This document shows positions 62,817-64,000 of a DNA stretch of 64,000 nt, one piece after another; within the stretch, counting starts at the first letter, position 1; every line of letters starts with the position of its first letter. Source of the stretch: Chryseomicrobium palamuruense (GTDB lineage: Bacteria > Bacillota > Bacilli > Bacillales_A > Planococcaceae); contig NZ_JBHSEF010000026.1 in NCBI RefSeq assembly GCF_042649045.1, positions 124,001-188,000 on the forward strand. Reading direction: 5' to 3'. The notes beneath the pieces are model-generated. The model did not search any database. It was not told the DNA's origin and saw only the letters and a list, made by a program, of their open reading frames with translations. A program made the position numbers and the translations under genes.

Positions 62817-62999
62817 CGCACCAGTCAACTAAATATTCGCACCAGTCGACTTGATGTTCGCACCAGTTAGCTTCTTCTTCACACTAGCCAGATATAAAAA
62901 CACCAGATTTACTAATTAATCACACTAGCTAGACCCATATTCGCACCAGTCAGCGTATTTTTCGCACCAGATGCTTCCAAAACCACAGTCACACTAATC
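62817..62999. repeat. 21-bp periodic repeat array with CGCACCAG core
   Basis: Cores CGCACCAG or CACACTAG begin at 62817, 62838, 62859, 62880, 62899 (weak), 62921, 62942, 62963 and 62990 (weak). Most steps are exactly 21 bases. Bases between cores are AT-rich and not conserved. The units are not palindromic. The 496-base gap between minD and the next gene holds the terminator and this array. Spacing is too short for CRISPR. Confidence 0.8.
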
Positions 63000-63118
63000 A
63001 AAATTGTTTAATAGGAAATGATTGCTTCATCAGAAAAACGAAGTGGTTCAGGGAGAATCATGTTATCCCACCGCCTCGCATACCTTAATCAAAAAGACCG
63101 GCAAAGGGGATGGCGAGT

Positions 63119-63637
63119 TTGAAGTGGACGTGGAAAGTGGCAATTATAGTAACGTCAATTTTAGCAGTACTTCATGTGGCAGAAGAGAAAAATGTATTGC
63201 ATCTGGGTGTACAAGAAGCAATTTGGCAAACAGGCGCCTGGCTCCAGACACCTGAGTTTCCGGTAGCTGCAGATCCATTAATTCCGGTAACGGCAGATCA
63301 AAAAGCAGACCGTGAATTCATTTACACTTCGTATCAACCATTCGAAGAAGGACTGCTCCTTCGGGTGGAAAGCATACAACCTGTCGTGGCGAAGACGAGT
63401 GGGATGGTGCTATTCACAGGGGACAAACGGAAGACGGGCAAGACGATTACCGTCGCATACGATAGCGGAGACACGGTAACGTACGGGTTCCTGCACCAAT
63501 TCGATATGCTGCCGTACACGCGCTTTCAAGCAGGGGATTCACTTGGATCATCGCAAAGTGACCTTTTCTATATTCAACACGAGAACGATTCAAGAGTGCT
63601 GGATCCGGAATCTCTGTTGATGTGGCTATTCATGTAG
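63119..63637 (+). CDS. SpoIVFA-like M23-domain membrane protein
   Basis: The 172-residue protein has an N-terminal membrane helix (KWTWKVAIIVTSILAVLHVA) and a C-terminal LytM-like fold (LLRVESIQPVVAKTSGMVLF, KTITVAYDSGDTVTYGFLHQ, RFQAGDSLGSSQSDLFYIQH). The usual M23 zinc ligands are not all present, as in SpoIVFA, which regulates rather than cleaves. It directly precedes a SpoIVFB-like protease (adjacent stop and start). It is much shorter than B. subtilis SpoIVFA (264 residues). TTG 63119 fits the AAAGGGG site; ATG 63110 is too close to it. Confidence 0.75.
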   Translation: MKWTWKVAIIVTSILAVLHVAEEKNVLHLGVQEAIWQTGAWLQTPEFPVAADPLIPVTADQKADREFIYTSYQPFEEGLLLRVESIQPVVAKTSGMVLFTGDKRKTGKTITVAYDSGDTVTYGFLHQFDMLPYTRFQAGDSLGSSQSDLFYIQHENDSRVLDPESLLMWLFM

Positions 63638-64000
63638 ATGAAATTCCGACTGCATCCACTTCTCATCTTCTGGTTCATCTTTCTATTTGCGACAGGACAA
63701 CTCGGCTTTTTCTCAGCAGTCTTTATCTCCCTCTTATTTCATGAGCTCGGTCATCTCGCTGCGCTCAAATTCTTTGGTGTGCAGGATGTCCGCTGTATTC
63801 TCTATCCATTTGGCGCACGTATCGAATGGGATAATAAGGCTAGTTGGTCTCGTTTGAAAAAGTTCATAGTTTATTTTGCAGGACCTCTTGCTACACTTGC
63901 ACTCATTGGAATCCTACTATTTATTCCTGTGCCAGTCCCCCAATTATTTTTCACGATTCAATATATGATTCTACTCCTAAACCTCCTGCCCTTTTATCCA
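63638..64000 (+). CDS. SpoIVFB-like site-2 protease (M50), 3' truncated by window edge
   Basis: The frame is open from ATG 63638 to the window end (121 codons). It starts MKFRLHPLLIFWFIFLFATG and contains the zinc motif HELGH in FISLLFHELGHLAALKFFGV near residue 36, then YFAGPLATLALIGILLF and a further hydrophobic segment ending LLLNLLPFYP, where the third metal ligand region begins. In B. subtilis SpoIVFB cleaves pro-sigma-K. Position after minD and the SpoIVFA-like gene agrees. Because family members also occur in non-sporulating bacteria, the pro-sigma-K role is inference. Confidence 0.85.
   Translation, partial: MKFRLHPLLIFWFIFLFATGQLGFFSAVFISLLFHELGHLAALKFFGVQDVRCILYPFGARIEWDNKASWSRLKKFIVYFAGPLATLALIGILLFIPVPVPQLFFTIQYMILLLNLLPFYP

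Noticed and set aside
62658..62870. 70-codon frame after minD
   Set aside because: It begins in the terminator and ends in the 21-bp repeats (RTSQLNIRTSRLDVRTS).
62817..62999. CRISPR array
   Set aside because: Core of only 8-9 bases, period 21, degenerate units and no cas genes nearby; spacers would be about 12 bases.

Overview
Organism and overall impression. The window is a chromosomal segment of a low-to-mid GC Gram-positive bacterium of the order Bacillales. Gene content and order follow the Bacillus subtilis polX-mutS2 ... lon-hemAXCDBL-valS-folC-comC-radC-mreBCD-minCD-spoIVF backbone, but with changes (two folC genes, a type IV pilus block beside comC, no lonB, no ysxE, no maf) that suggest the Planococcaceae/Caryophanaceae branch. 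That placement is inference; the Bacillales placement is firm. Region 1 (1-13.3 kb): end of polX, mutS2, a DUF350 membrane protein with a 26-codon membrane peptide, then the fatty-acid degradation operon fadD-fadR-fadB-etfB-etfA with two sigma-A promoters overlapping FadR operators, trxA, uvrC, and lysC behind a lysine riboswitch. lysC contains an internal ribosome binding site for a separate regulatory subunit. Region 2 (13.4-25.9 kb): yslB on the minus strand, sdhCAB, a thioesterase gene with its own FadR-type operator, gerE, ysmB, racE, rph, rdgB, a tRNA-Arg(UCU) gene split by a group I intron, a TPR protein, tig and clpX. Region 3 (25.9-41.1 kb): lonA, ysxC, an unusual tandem-repeat stretch, the complete haem operon hemAXCDBL, a short SpoVID-like protein, a small minus-strand membrane protein, T-box controlled valS, and the first folC. 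Region 4 (41.1-57.1 kb): a second folC, a membrane GAF-GGDEF diguanylate cyclase, and a type IV pilus locus. On the minus strand lie three minor prepilin-like genes. On the plus strand lie a VanW-like secreted protein, pilB (with an apparent c-di-GMP-binding MshEN domain), pilT, pilC, a major pilin, pilM, pilN, pilO, a decayed 7TM-PAS-GGDEF gene and the prepilin peptidase. Region 5 (57.1-64 kb): a SpoIIB-like SPOR protein, radC, mreBCD, minCD, a 21-bp periodic repeat array, a SpoIVFA-like protein and the start of a SpoIVFB-like site-2 protease. How the genes fit together. Most of the window is housekeeping: DNA repair, fatty-acid oxidation feeding electrons through ETF, the TCA/respiratory succinate dehydrogenase, haem synthesis, protein quality control, and cell shape and division. 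Sporulation-associated genes (gerE, spoVID-like, spoIIB-like, spoIVFA/FB-like) sit at their ancestral positions but several are short. The accessory region is the pilus locus, where two GGDEF genes (one intact, one broken) and the MshEN domain on PilB suggest control of pili by c-di-GMP. The intergenic spaces carry palindromic interspersed repeats. The strongest unusual signals are the group I intron inside tRNA-Arg(UCU), the 21-bp phased array downstream of minD, the 12-bp tandem repeats upstream of hemA, and the decayed cyclase in the pilus operon.
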